64,000 bases of DNA from Pseudomonadota bacterium (GCA_021777765.1 JAJYDF010000003.1:1-64000); one strand, 5' to 3'. Shown: positions 35,336-45,082, numbered from the stretch's first letter. Translations and numbers: made by a program. Notes: generated by a model from the sequence alone, not told the origin.

Positions 35336-35436
35336 TTGATTAATCGTTGATATTTTGCGAGCGCTACCAAACTGTATCATTTTTTTTGGTAAAGATATGA
35401 TTTATTTTCAGGTGATATTTTGGCAGGCCATATTTA

Positions 35437-35461
35437 GGTAGGAATTTGTGAGAGATTAATT
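35437..35461. repeat. 25-bp direct repeat, right copy
   Basis: GGTAGGAATTTGTGAGAGAT followed by TAATT; 23 of 25 positions equal the copy at 34100-34124. It covers the last bases of the PIN toxin gene, so the toxin stop codon comes from this repeat. Confidence 0.6.
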
Positions 35462-35842
35462 CAATACCTGTTTCGACAGATACTTTACATTAGGTAAATG
35501 TTGAAAATATTTATCAGACGTAACTAGCAATGCTTTATATAAATTACTAGTAGCATAAACAATTGCATCAGCCATCGCTAATTTATAATGCGCGCTTATT
35601 TCTGATGCAGATAACGCTAATTCAGTTGATAAAGCGACAACATGACACTGTGATGTTACACCAATTATTTCGCTTGCGAGATTCTCATTAGCCTCACGAC
35701 ATACCCATTTATATAGTTCGTATTGCACAATCGTTGGCACTAAAACATGATTAACATTTTTTAAATACTTACTATAAATCTCTGAAAGATCACTCTTAGT
35801 AATCCATTCAATCCATCCACAGGTATCTATCAATAATTTCAT
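35456..35842 (-). CDS. PIN-domain toxin
   Basis: A 128-residue VapC-like ribonuclease. Acidic active-site residues are visible: D6 (LLIDTCGW), E42 (VQYELYKW), D92 (LAMADAIVY) and D110 (VTSDKYF), so the enzyme looks intact. The start overlaps the upstream AbrB-type antitoxin by 4 nt. PIN toxins cut tRNA or rRNA when the antitoxin is lost. The final codon lies in a direct repeat shared with the typA upstream region. Confidence 0.85.
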   Translation of the reverse strand: MKLLIDTCGWIEWITKSDLSEIYSKYLKNVNHVLVPTIVQYELYKWVCREANENLASEIIGVTSQCHVVALSTELALSASEISAHYKLAMADAIVYATSNLYKALLVTSDKYFQHLPNVKYLSKQVLN

Positions 35843-36048
35843 ATACGATCCTTACGATCTCTGTAATCTTTAGTACTAACACCAACTAAAATTCCCTTGA
35901 TTTCATTAATACCTCGCTTAGGCACCAACATTAATGTACTTCCTTTAATAACGAATAAAAATTGCTGACCAGCTTTGAGATGTAATTGCTCTCGCACTTT
36001 TTTTGGGATAGAAATTTGAAATTTGCTTGATAAAGTAGTTGTTTGCAT
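35839..36048 (-). CDS. AbrB/MazE-type antitoxin
   Basis: A 69-residue protein with an N-terminal swapped-hairpin AbrB fold (TTLSSKFQISIPKKVREQLHLKAGQQFLFV, residues 3-32) that binds DNA, and a basic tail (KDYRDRKDRI) that would cover the toxin. It is first in the two-gene operon with the PIN toxin, the usual order, and should repress its own promoter. Confidence 0.83.
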   Translation of the reverse strand: MQTTTLSSKFQISIPKKVREQLHLKAGQQFLFVIKGSTLMLVPKRGINEIKGILVGVSTKDYRDRKDRI

Positions 36049-36184
36049 TTCTTACCTCTTTTGCATCGATAATCATACTTGTAATATAGAATTTTTTGCT
36101 GTATGTTTCAAGATTAGGTTAAATATTTTACATACCTAACTTATTAGTAGACCAATTAAATATTGTCATTTACAAGAGATATCA

Positions 36185-36427
36185 ATGATCACTGTAAATA
36201 TACACGAAGCCAAACTTAAATTATCACAACTACTGAATGAGATAGAAACACATCATAAAATCGTTCGTATTTGTCGTAATGGCAAACCAATCGCAGATAT
36301 CGTCCCAATTCAAGATACTCGTGCTCCTCTCATGCAACACAAAAAATATCGAAAAGTAAAAACACTGTGTAATTTAACGCAACCTTTGACCGACGATGAA
36401 TGGCTAGAGGAATCAAATCAACACTGA
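36185..36427 (+). CDS. Orphan Phd/YefM-type antitoxin
   Basis: An 80-residue protein with a Phd/YefM fold at the N-terminus (ITVNIHEAKLKLSQLLNEIE...ICRNGKPIADIVPI) and a short C-terminal tail. Partner toxins usually follow directly, but metG starts 70 bp on and no PIN, Doc or RelE frame is found. The antitoxin is therefore either a relic or acts on toxins elsewhere. CAAGAG lies 5-10 nt before the start. Confidence 0.72.
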   Translation: MITVNIHEAKLKLSQLLNEIETHHKIVRICRNGKPIADIVPIQDTRAPLMQHKKYRKVKTLCNLTQPLTDDEWLEESNQH

Positions 36428-36497
36428 TAATCACATCAATAACTATCCACATCTAAATGTTATTTGGTAAGATCGTTTTTTTAACTATCTTTAGCTC

Positions 36498-38570
36498 ATG
36501 GTGAATAAAAATTTTATGCAAAACCCTAGACAAATTCTTGTAACAAGCGCCCTGATTTATGCCAATGGTCCATTACATTTAGGTCATATGGTGGAATTAA
36601 TCCAAACAGATATATGGGTGCGTTTTCAAAAAATGCGTGGCCACCAATGCTTCTATATTTGTGGTAGTGATGCGCATGGCACTCCCATAATGTTAGCTGC
36701 AAAACAACGTAACCTTGCGCCAGAAAATTTAATCGAAGAAATACGAAAAGAACATCAGCTGCACAGTGCGGCATTTCTTGTTGAATTTGATAATTATTAC
36801 ACAACTCATTCACCAGAAAATCGTATATTTGCTGAAACTATTTATCGTCGTTTACGCGAAAAAGGTGATATTAGCAGTAAAGTCATTGAACAAGCTTATG
36901 ATCCAGAAGCCAATATGTTTTTACCGGATCGTTTTATTAAAGGCACTTGTCCACGCTGTGGTAGTGAAAATCAATATGGTGATAGTTGTGATTCATGCGG
37001 ATCGACTTATGAACCCACCGAATTAAAAAATCCAGTATCGGTAATTAGTGGTGCAACACCTGTATTAAAAGAATCAGAACATTTCTTTTTTGAATTAGCG
37101 CATTATGAAGATGCATTAAAAACATGGGTAAAAAGCGGCACTTTACAACCTGAAATTGCACATAAATTACAAGAGTGGTTTATCGTTGGATTAAATCCCT
37201 GGGACATTTCACGTGACGCTCCTTATTTCGGTTTTGAAATTCCTGATGCGCCCGGTAAATATTTCTATGTATGGCTAGATGCGCCATTAGGTTATATGGC
37301 CAGCTTTAAAAATTTATGTGGTCAGCGTGATGATTTAGATTTTGCAAAATTCTGGAACAAAGAAAGTAATACAGAGCTTTATCATTTTCTGGGTAAAGAT
37401 ATAGTATATTTCCATGGATTATTTTGGCCAGCCATGTTAATGAGTGCTGGTTTTAGAACACCAACCAATATTTTCACACACGGTTTTTTAACTATTAATG
37501 GTCAAAAAATGTCTAAATCGCGCGGCACTTTTATTACCGCAAAAAGTTATTTAGATCATTTAAATCCAGAATATTTACGTTATTATTTTGCCGCTAAATT
37601 ATCAGGACATGTTGAAGATATTGATTTGAATTTCACTGATTTTATGCAACGTGTTAATGCCGATTTAGTGGGCAAAGTGATTAATATTGCCAGCCGTTGT
37701 GCTGCTTTTATTAATAAACATTTTAATGACACGTTATCACCCACTACTACTGAACCAGAATTATTACAAGAATTTGCTGTTGCAGGTGATGCCATCGCTG
37801 AACATTTTGAAGATCGTGATTATGCACGCGCCATGCGAGAAATTATGGCTTTGGCCGATAAAGCCAATCAATATATTGATGCACAAAAACCGTGGGTATT
37901 AATTAAACAAGAAGAAACCAAACAACAAACGCAAGATGTATGTAGCGTAGGATTAAATTTATTTTTAATTTTAATGACCTATTTAAAACCCATTTTGCCA
38001 GAAACAGCACGCGCCGTTGAAACATTTTTTGGTGTTGCGCCGTTGACTTGGGACAACCGTTTTCACCCTTTAATTAATCACCGCGTACAATCATTTAAAC
38101 CCTTATTACAACGAATTGAACAGGAACAAATAAACGCCATGCAAAATTTACCGCAACAGACCGAACAAACCAAACCAGTAGAAAATAAAGTTGAACAAGA
38201 AAATAATGCATTGCCATCACAATTGGAAAATGATCCCATCAGACCAGCCATTAATTATGATGAATTTGCAAAAATCGATTTACGTATTGCAAAGATCATT
38301 TCTGCTGAACATGTAGAAGGCGCTGAAAAATTATTGAAATTGCAATTAGACATTGGCGGCGCTACTAAACAAGTTTTTGCCGGAATTAAAAGTGCGTATG
38401 CACCTGAACAATTAATTGGAAAATTAACAGTGATGGTTGCGAATTTAGAACCGAGAAAAATGCGTTTTGGCGTATCTGAAGGTATGGTTTTAGCGGCTGG
38501 TCCAGGTGGTAAAGATTTGTGGATTTTAGAGCCACATGAAGGCGCAGAACCTGGAATGAGAGTAAAATAA
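36498..38570 (+). CDS. metG: Methionyl-tRNA synthetase
   Basis: A 690-residue class I synthetase that charges tRNA-Met. PLHLGHMVE stands for the HIGH motif, and the zinc knuckle is CPRCG..CDSCG (near 150). KMSKSRG (near 340), the anticodon-binding helical domain, and a C-terminal tRNA-binding domain ([11 protein letters not shown]...EGMVLAAG, 595-690) follow. A Gln/Asn-rich linker (550-590) joins the last domain. The start may be ATG 36498 or the downstream ATG 36516; neither has a clear ribosome site. Confidence 0.95.
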   Translation: MVNKNFMQNPRQILVTSALIYANGPLHLGHMVELIQTDIWVRFQKMRGHQCFYICGSDAHGTPIMLAAKQRNLAPENLIEEIRKEHQLHSAAFLVEFDNYYTTHSPENRIFAETIYRRLREKGDISSKVIEQAYDPEANMFLPDRFIKGTCPRCGSENQYGDSCDSCGSTYEPTELKNPVSVISGATPVLKESEHFFFELAHYEDALKTWVKSGTLQPEIAHKLQEWFIVGLNPWDISRDAPYFGFEIPDAPGKYFYVWLDAPLGYMASFKNLCGQRDDLDFAKFWNKESNTELYHFLGKDIVYFHGLFWPAMLMSAGFRTPTNIFTHGFLTINGQKMSKSRGTFITAKSYLDHLNPEYLRYYFAAKLSGHVEDIDLNFTDFMQRVNADLVGKVINIASRCAAFINKHFNDTLSPTTTEPELLQEFAVAGDAIAEHFEDRDYARAMREIMALADKANQYIDAQKPWVLIKQEETKQQTQDVCSVGLNLFLILMTYLKPILPETARAVETFFGVAPLTWDNRFHPLINHRVQSFKPLLQRIEQEQINAMQNLPQQTEQTKPVENKVEQENNALPSQLENDPIRPAINYDEFAKIDLRIAKIISAEHVEGAEKLLKLQLDIGGATKQVFAGIKSAYAPEQLIGKLTVMVANLEPRKMRFGVSEGMVLAAGPGGKDLWILEPHEGAEPGMRVK

Positions 38571-38596
38571 GCAGAACAAAATAGAGGTATTTTATT

Positions 38597-38824
38597 ATGA
38601 AAATAGCAAAACTATTTACAAATGGCAGAAGTCAGGCCGGTCGTTTACCCGAAGAGTTTCGGTTTTCATGCAATTCTGTTTACGTTAAAAAAGTAGGATT
38701 ATCTTTGATTTTGCTACCTACAGAAAATCCTTGGGAAATATTAATTAATAGTTTACAAAAATTTACCTCAGATTTCATGGATAATCGCGAACAACCTGAT
38801 GAACAAAATCACATAGAATTTTAA
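38597..38824 (+). CDS. Orphan VapB-type antitoxin
   Basis: A 75-residue protein with the VapB AbrB-like start (AKLFTNGRSQAGRLPEEFRF...VYVKKVG). The usual SQAVRLP is altered to SQAGRLP. The length is normal, and GAGG stands 9-12 nt before the ATG. No VapC follows; rnfB starts 50 bp later. Together with the Phd-type gene, it leaves two antitoxins without toxins on either side of metG. Confidence 0.72.
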   Translation: MKIAKLFTNGRSQAGRLPEEFRFSCNSVYVKKVGLSLILLPTENPWEILINSLQKFTSDFMDNREQPDEQNHIEF

Positions 38825-38874
38825 AAATGTAAATAATTTAAAAGAATTCCTCACTTAAAAATAGATAACTGGGC

Positions 38875-39489
38875 ATGACTTCATTAATAGATAAAATAGA
38901 TAAATTATTACCACAAACACAATGTGGGCAATGTGGTTATGCTGGTTGTAGACCTTATGCAGAAGCGATGGCGTTAAAAAATGAAACAATTAATAAATGT
39001 ACACCAGGTGGTATAAAAACTTTATCTGAATTGGGTGAATTATTACAACGAGATATTAATCCTTTCATTGAAGAAATGCGTGAAAAACAAACACCACCGC
39101 GCGTTGCATTTATTCGCGAAAATGAATGTATTGGTTGCACGAAATGCATTCAAGCATGTCCTGTAGATGCCATTATTGGGAGTGCTAAACAATTACATAC
39201 TATTTTAAAAGCTGAATGCACAGGTTGTGGGTTGTGTGTAGCGCCCTGCCCTACAGACTGTATAGATATATTTGACCTAGAAAAACCAACTTATACACCT
39301 GAACGAGCACGTCGACAATTTCATAAACGTCAAAAACGGTTACAACAAACAAAAAAAATTGAAATGAAAGATCCTGTTAATTTAACACTGATACCAGAAA
39401 ATTATGCCACGGCTCCAGCAGAAAAATCTGAAATAATATCTGAAATCCAGGCAGCTTTAGCGCGTGTAAAAAGTAAGAAATTAAAATAA
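38875..39489 (+). CDS. rnfB: Short RnfB-like ferredoxin
   Basis: A 204-residue electron carrier. It has an N-terminal four-cysteine Fe-S domain (CGQCGYAGC, then C42) and two 4Fe-4S ferredoxin motifs ([12 protein letters not shown] and [12 protein letters not shown]). It lacks the N-terminal membrane helix of full RnfB, as in the short form of Legionella and Coxiella. In relatives this gene is next to nth; here the F-box/RCC1 gene lies between them in reverse. No other rnf genes are in the window. Confidence 0.82.
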   Translation: MTSLIDKIDKLLPQTQCGQCGYAGCRPYAEAMALKNETINKCTPGGIKTLSELGELLQRDINPFIEEMREKQTPPRVAFIRENECIGCTKCIQACPVDAIIGSAKQLHTILKAECTGCGLCVAPCPTDCIDIFDLEKPTYTPERARRQFHKRQKRLQQTKKIEMKDPVNLTLIPENYATAPAEKSEIISEIQAALARVKSKKLK

Positions 39490-39513
39490 ATATTTACTAC
39501 TGCCCCCCTTTTG

Positions 39514-41223
39514 CTATCTTGTTTTAATTTTCTTAGCAGGTTGATCATTAGCAACTATCCGTTCAACAATACTACTATTAGCTTGAATTTCAGAATTAAT
39601 CATTTTCGGTTCATTAATTTCGCCATTATCTTTAATTCCCAATTGACCAAATTTATTATCACCACATCCATAAACACCATCGGTGCAAATAAAATAGCTG
39701 CTTGAATCACTTACAATAATATCTATTACCTCTTTATCATTTAATGCCATCAGTCTAGTAAAACTGTTGATATCTTGCTTATGGCCTAGCCCCAATTGTC
39801 CCATTCTGTTAATACCAGTTGCATACACACCATCGGCACAGATGATAAAAACATGTAAATTTCCACAAATTATTTTCTTGACAGTTTTATTATTAAATAA
39901 GGGATGCTTGGTTGGCGTTTCAACTGCATCGATATGACCAAGACCTAATTCACCGTAAGTATTATTGCCACTGACTAATATATCTTTTTTACAATGAAAA
40001 AATGTACAACCTGCTTGTGTATTAGAGATTTCTAATAAATCCTCTACTCTTACAGCAGATGTTACAGTAAGTATTTCATTAGAATGTCGATTATCATTCA
40101 TAGCCAAAGCAAACTGATTATTATTTGAATTTGTCCTAACATAAATTGCATTATTACAAGTGACATATAATGAATCATATTTAGCATCGATGTGTTTTAT
40201 AGTTCTTGTTGTTAATTGCAAAACTTTATTCAGTTGAGGTGGGTTATCTTCATCAAAATCCTCTGCCAAATCACCACACGAGTAAAAAGTATTATCATTG
40301 GCAAAATAAGTATAGGTATTATCTACTTTAATATATTTTATATTAATGCCATTAAAAGCCTCAATTTTGGTAAAATCATTCAGTTTATTACAATGACCTA
40401 AACCTGATTGACCAAGACTATTATCTCCTTTGACATAAATACCATCATTGCAATTAAGATATATCAATGAGTTGCCAATGGTTATGCTTTGTATATTTTT
40501 ATTCATTTTGAGTATTAGCATGGGAACATTGAGATAGGAATCTACTTCTGGAAAGATATGTCCAGATTTATCATACCCACAGGCATAAACAGCATTAGCA
40601 CAAATAAAATAAGTAATATCTCTATCAAGAATAATATTTTGTATAGCCTTTCCTCTTAATTGGGGAATAAGTGTTGGCGAGAATACCTCGTTTTGGTGAC
40701 CCAAACCCAATTGACATTTTTTGTTATATCCAAAAGCATATACTTCATCTTGGCCTTTAACTAGAAAAGTTCTACAAAATCCCGAAAAAAGTCTGATATT
40801 TTTGTTAAAACTTTTTTTAACAGCGTTGTTTGAATTAAAAAAAGTGCAGGCCTGTACAAAATTCGAGAAATCTGCTGGTGATAAATAGGATGCAATATAT
40901 CCTAATACATCAGAAGGTGTTTTAGAGAATCCACTGAGCGCAGTACCTTTTCTTTGCCCATCTGTTATTGCTGCATAGAGTTGGCTAATTTCATCAGTTA
41001 AGGGATTATGCAAGTTATTTGTATACTGATCTAAGAATTTTGTACTTTGAATATAACCTGGAATTGTAAATGATCGATCATTTTCAGTGGAAATAAAGTG
41101 CAAATTTAATTCTTTCAAGGTAGTGAGAATGGCATCATATTCTTGCTGATCTGATGGTGATATTATCAATTCTGGAAATGCGTTTACTTTAGTGGAAGCA
41201 GGATGAAATATGAACTTAGGCAT
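39514..41223 (-). CDS. F-box and RCC1-repeat protein, effector candidate
   Basis: A 569-residue protein; ATG 41223 has a perfect AAGGAG 6 nt upstream. Residues 101-145 read as an F-box (TPSDVLGYIASYLSPADFSNFVQACTFFNS, in two parts: the DVL..I..YL half and the D....C..F half). From 150 to 540 it has seven or so RCC1 blades (VYAFGYNKKCQLGLGH, VYACGYDKSG, YVKGDNSLGQSGLGH, LVSGNNTYGELGLGH, VYATGINRMGQLGLGH, VYGCGDNKFGQLG). The tail is basic (PAKKIKTR). F-box plus RCC1 is a eukaryotic design for substrate choice by an SCF ubiquitin ligase. The gene sits between rnfB and nth. Host action is inferred. Confidence 0.78.
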   Translation of the reverse strand: MPKFIFHPASTKVNAFPELIISPSDQQEYDAILTTLKELNLHFISTENDRSFTIPGYIQSTKFLDQYTNNLHNPLTDEISQLYAAITDGQRKGTALSGFSKTPSDVLGYIASYLSPADFSNFVQACTFFNSNNAVKKSFNKNIRLFSGFCRTFLVKGQDEVYAFGYNKKCQLGLGHQNEVFSPTLIPQLRGKAIQNIILDRDITYFICANAVYACGYDKSGHIFPEVDSYLNVPMLILKMNKNIQSITIGNSLIYLNCNDGIYVKGDNSLGQSGLGHCNKLNDFTKIEAFNGINIKYIKVDNTYTYFANDNTFYSCGDLAEDFDEDNPPQLNKVLQLTTRTIKHIDAKYDSLYVTCNNAIYVRTNSNNNQFALAMNDNRHSNEILTVTSAVRVEDLLEISNTQAGCTFFHCKKDILVSGNNTYGELGLGHIDAVETPTKHPLFNNKTVKKIICGNLHVFIICADGVYATGINRMGQLGLGHKQDINSFTRLMALNDKEVIDIIVSDSSSYFICTDGVYGCGDNKFGQLGIKDNGEINEPKMINSEIQANSSIVERIVANDQPAKKIKTR

Positions 41224-41516
41224 TATATCTCCTTTTTTTAATAGTTTAACAATTACATACAATTTAAAAATAGATTATGAGTTATGTATTGCGCACAACC
41301 ATGAGGATAATATTCATAAGAGAAAGCATGATATATATCTGATGGGCATGGAAACAAAATTAAAAATGAAGTAAGGTTATAACACGATTAGATTATGAAA
41401 AAAAGTATCTATTAACATTAGCACCTAGGAGCCTTGCAATACAAACTGCGATCGCACTTAAAAAATTTTGCAGAAAACAATACACGTCAACTTTCATTTT
41501 TTTGTTGAGAAAGCCT

Positions 41517-42152
41517 ATGAATTCACAAAAACGCATTGAGATTTTCCAGCGCTTTAAAGCTAAGAATCCAAAACCTACCACAGAATTAAAATATGCCACG
41601 CCATTTGAATTATTAATTGCTGTAATTTTGTCTGCCCAAGCAACTGATATCAGTGTAAACAAGGCAACTTCACAATTGTTTGCTAAAGCTAATACCGCAC
41701 AAGCAATGATCAATTTGGATCTAGAGGGTTTAAAAAAATATGTGAGCAGCATTAACCTCTATCCAACAAAAGCAAAAAACATTATAAAAACCTGCGAAAT
41801 TTTGATCGAAAAATATCACGGGCAAGTGCCTAACACGCGTGAACAATTGGAAGAATTACCTGGCGTTGGTCGAAAAACAGCCAATGTCATTTTAAATACT
41901 GCATTTGGTCAACCGACTATCGCTGTTGATACACATATTTTTCGTGTTGCGAACCGTACCAATTTGGCTCCTGGTAAAACACCTCGTGATGTTGAAGAGA
42001 AATTATTAAAAGTAGTATCAAAAGAATATATTCATGATGCACATCATTGGTTAATATTGCATGGTAGATATGTGTGTACTGCGAAAAAACCGAAGTGTCC
42101 AACATGTATTATTCATGATTTATGTGAATATAAAGATAAAACCAAAGAATAA
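41517..42152 (+). CDS. nth: Endonuclease III
   Basis: A 211-residue base-excision-repair glycosylase/AP lyase for oxidised pyrimidines. HhH motif LPGVGRKTANVIL with the catalytic lysine (near 120), catalytic aspartate in VDTHIFRV (near 138), and a C-terminal 4Fe-4S loop (C-x6-C-x2-C-x5-C; CTAKKPKCPTC...LC). Start MNSQKRIEIF (41517) matches E. coli Nth; TTG 41502 would add five residues. Confidence 0.95.
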   Translation: MNSQKRIEIFQRFKAKNPKPTTELKYATPFELLIAVILSAQATDISVNKATSQLFAKANTAQAMINLDLEGLKKYVSSINLYPTKAKNIIKTCEILIEKYHGQVPNTREQLEELPGVGRKTANVILNTAFGQPTIAVDTHIFRVANRTNLAPGKTPRDVEEKLLKVVSKEYIHDAHHWLILHGRYVCTAKKPKCPTCIIHDLCEYKDKTKE

Positions 42153-42180
42153 ATTACGTATTATTAGGAGTTGATAATTA

Positions 42181-42615
42181 ATGATTTATGGCAACGATCG
42201 CAGCGCATTACGCAAAATTTATTTTGATTCATGGCATAAATACAAAGAAAAATTACCACTTGAACCATTAGAAAAAAGATTGAGTGAAATTATTGCACAA
42301 CATCCGCAATACCATTCCATTTTTGATAATCCTGAAAAATATTTAAATTATGATTTTGCGATTAATGAAAACGAAACAAATCCTTTTTTACATTTAGGAA
42401 TGCATACTACTATTCTTGAACAGGTTGGAATGAATAGACCAAATGGTATAACTGATATATATCAGCAATTAATGCATAAATGGGGATCCTCTTTAGAAGT
42501 TGAACATCAAATGATTAACGTGCTGGTTGATTGTCTTTGGCACATACAAAACACGGGCGAAGAGTTCGATGAACAAAGCTATTTAAAAAATCTACAAAAA
42601 TTAATTAATGCCTAA
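42181..42615 (+). CDS. DUF1841 family protein
   Basis: 144 residues, cytoplasmic and helical. The opening YGNDRSALRKIYFDSWHKYKEKLPLEPLE and NPFLHLGMHTTILEQVGMNRPNGI...EVEHQMINVL fit DUF1841, a small family of unknown function in beta- and gammaproteobacteria. It follows nth by 28 bp with AGGAG 10 nt before the start, probably as an operon. The end overlaps the convergent HAD gene by 15 bp. Confidence 0.78.
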   Translation: MIYGNDRSALRKIYFDSWHKYKEKLPLEPLEKRLSEIIAQHPQYHSIFDNPEKYLNYDFAINENETNPFLHLGMHTTILEQVGMNRPNGITDIYQQLMHKWGSSLEVEHQMINVLVDCLWHIQNTGEEFDEQSYLKNLQKLINA

Positions 42616-43203
42616 ACGAGCTAACTCTGCTAAACATTGCTCAGCATTAATAAATTGAAATGCTTGCATGTTTACGGCTCGTGCTCCTTCGACATTAGTC
42701 ATGTAATCGTCCATAAATACAGTTTCATGGGGATTTAAGTGATAAGTTTCTAATAAATGTCGATAAATATGAGGCGATGGCTTTAAATAACCTATTTCTG
42801 CAGACATCACCACTCCTTTAAATTTATGCCAAAAATCATATTTTTGTCGCAAATAATGCATTATTTCAAAAGTATTATCAGTCAATGCGTATAATGGATA
42901 ATCTGCTTTATAAAGATCATCTAATAATTCAAAGCTACCTGGCAGAGGAACTAAGGATTCTTTAATTGCAACTAATAATAATTTTAAAGTATTCAAATCA
43001 ATATTGAGCGTTTGATGATATTTATGAATGAGCTCAGTTTCATTGATCTCACCACGATTTATTGCAAACCAAAAATCAGATTTAAATAATTGTGTTGTTA
43101 ATTGCACAGGATCAGCTTCTTGGGGAAAAATATTTGTGACAACTGACAATGGATCCCACCTTACTAAAACATTACCTATATCAAATACAATATTTTTTAT
43201 CAT
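42601..43203 (-). CDS. HAD-family phosphatase (YihX-like)
   Basis: A 200-residue HAD subfamily IA hydrolase. Motif I is FDIGNVLVRWDP (nucleophile D8; the usual second Asp is replaced by Gly, as in YihX-type sugar phosphatases). Motif II is ALTDN (near 103), motif III lysine is in YLKPSPHIYRH and motif IV is FMDD. The helical cap lies between motifs I and II. The substrate may be a sugar phosphate. Confidence 0.8.
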   Translation of the reverse strand: MIKNIVFDIGNVLVRWDPLSVVTNIFPQEADPVQLTTQLFKSDFWFAINRGEINETELIHKYHQTLNIDLNTLKLLLVAIKESLVPLPGSFELLDDLYKADYPLYALTDNTFEIMHYLRQKYDFWHKFKGVVMSAEIGYLKPSPHIYRHLLETYHLNPHETVFMDDYMTNVEGARAVNMQAFQFINAEQCLAELARLGIN

Positions 43204-43230
43204 GGTTAAATTTCCGTTTAATTATAGCTC

Positions 43231-43324
43231 GTAGCCTGGATGCAGCAAATGAGAGTAACATAAAGAATTAAAACATTCGCAAATTACCGCAATGTTTTTT
43301 ATCTAATAGCGGAATCCGGGAATC
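43231..43324. repeat. GTAGCCTGG element, shortened copy
   Basis: GTAGCCTGGATGCAGC at the left and GCGGAATCCGGGAATC at the right match the left half of the 200-bp elements at 19589 and 22377. The right end is missing; the ggt stop lies 8 bp beyond. Confidence 0.6.
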
Positions 43325-43331
43325 TTAAATC

Positions 43332-45026
43332 CTATAAAACCGCAACAGATCCATCCGGTCTTCTTGGATCTATTGCACCGATACATTTGCCATTTTTTGG
43401 ATCGCATTCAATCGCAGCCACTGCACCCCATTGTGGTGTATTAAATGGTGAACCTAATTTGAATGTATAACCCATTTGTCTTAATCGTAGATAAACATAG
43501 GGCGAAAATGCATTTTGTTCCATATAAATTTGATCAGGCAACCATTGCATATGATAACGTGGTGCTGCAACAGCCCAATTCAAGGGCAAATTAAAATCAA
43601 TTATATTTTCGATAACTTGTAATATAGTGGTGGTAATTGTTGATCCACCTGGCGAACCTATTACTAAAATGACTTTACCATTTTTAGTCACTATAGTGGG
43701 CGTCATTGAGCTCAATGGTCTTTTATTTGGCGCAATTAAATTAGCCGATCCTTGAATTAATCCAAATCCGTTTGGCGTGTTCGCTTTAATGGTAAAATCG
43801 TCCATTTCATTATTCAAGAAAAAACCCGTATTAGTTGCAATAACTTTTGCACCAAAATTTCCATTTAAAGTATAAGTAACAGCAACAGCATTTCCATATT
43901 TATCTATCACTGAATAATGTGTAGTTTGTGGTTGCTCAATGACATTATTAACAGGTGAAGATAATTTTTTAGAATTAGTAATAGGATTTTGTTGGATTTG
44001 ATTCACTATGTATTTTATATGATCATCAGATAACAAGAAATTACTCGGGTTTTGTACAAAATCAGGATCACCTAAATAACAATTACGATCAGCATAGGCA
44101 TAACGCATCGCTTCAATATTCGCATGAACGGTGGCGAAAGAATGATATCCCCACTGCTTTAATGGATAATGTTCAACTATTTTTAACATTTCACATAAGG
44201 TAATACCGCCAGAACTGGGTGGAGGCGCTGAAATTATTTGATATCCGCGATAATTACAATATATTGGCCGTTCTAATTCAACACTATAATTTGCAAAATC
44301 TGCAGTAGTAATAACACCATAATCACCCCGACTTTCTTTTGCGATCTGCGCAGGGATATCACCATAGTAAAATACATCCGTATCATTTTTTGCAATTTTA
44401 ATCAGCGTATTTGCTAATTGACTTTGAATTAAACGATCACCCGCTTGTAAAGTTTTGCCATTTTTAAAAAATATATTGGAGATGTTGGGTTGTACCAACG
44501 CATTGGGAAAATTTTCTCGCAGTAGCGCAGCACTATAAGAAGATAAAATAAATCCTTTTTGCGCTAATTGAATTGCTGGTTGCATTACCTGACGCAACGA
44601 CATCGTCCCATATTCTTTTAATGCAGTATTTAATCCTAATACTGTTCCTGGGATTCCTACAGATAAATAATTATTGACCATGACATTGGGTATTACATTA
44701 CCCTGTTTATCTAAATATAATTTAGCTGAAATCGCTTGCGGTGCTTTTTCTCTGAAATTAATAAAATGATCTTGGCCATTGGCTAAATGAATTAACATAA
44801 AACCACCGCCGCCAATATTGCCACAACATGGTTCTGTAACAGCTAATGCATAACCCACTGCAACAGCAGCATCAATAGCATTTCCACCTTGCTTTAATAT
44901 TTGTGAACCTGCTTGTGTCGCCAAGGATTGTGATGTGGCTATGATGCTTGATGGCTTAGAAATTTGCGCGAAAACAATTGAATTAAAACAAATTAAAATG
45001 ATAATAATAACAATTCGTATAATCAT
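43332..45026 (-). CDS. ggt: Gamma-glutamyltransferase
   Basis: A 564-residue periplasmic N-terminal-nucleophile hydrolase that moves or hydrolyses gamma-glutamyl groups of glutathione. Signal peptide 1-20 (ends FA). The self-cleavage site is before the Thr in QTTHYSV (near 365), which becomes the nucleophile. GSPGGSTI (near 445) and NNEMDDF binding segments are present. The proenzyme is intact. It lies 56 bp downstream of the S1/P1 nuclease gene on the same strand; glutathione use as an amino-acid source would fit an intracellular bacterium. Confidence 0.92.
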   Translation of the reverse strand: MIIRIVIIIILICFNSIVFAQISKPSSIIATSQSLATQAGSQILKQGGNAIDAAVAVGYALAVTEPCCGNIGGGGFMLIHLANGQDHFINFREKAPQAISAKLYLDKQGNVIPNVMVNNYLSVGIPGTVLGLNTALKEYGTMSLRQVMQPAIQLAQKGFILSSYSAALLRENFPNALVQPNISNIFFKNGKTLQAGDRLIQSQLANTLIKIAKNDTDVFYYGDIPAQIAKESRGDYGVITTADFANYSVELERPIYCNYRGYQIISAPPPSSGGITLCEMLKIVEHYPLKQWGYHSFATVHANIEAMRYAYADRNCYLGDPDFVQNPSNFLLSDDHIKYIVNQIQQNPITNSKKLSSPVNNVIEQPQTTHYSVIDKYGNAVAVTYTLNGNFGAKVIATNTGFFLNNEMDDFTIKANTPNGFGLIQGSANLIAPNKRPLSSMTPTIVTKNGKVILVIGSPGGSTITTTILQVIENIIDFNLPLNWAVAAPRYHMQWLPDQIYMEQNAFSPYVYLRLRQMGYTFKLGSPFNTPQWGAVAAIECDPKNGKCIGAIDPRRPDGSVAVL

Positions 45027-45082
45027 GAAACAAACATATCCCCGTATCTAAAGCTGATATAAAATATATTTATATCATAAAA

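Noticed and set aside
41224..41340. PmrA-like box before the F-box/RCC1 gene
   Set aside because: The best alignment reaches about 11 of 18 positions with no -10 at the right distance, no better than chance in this AT-rich DNA.
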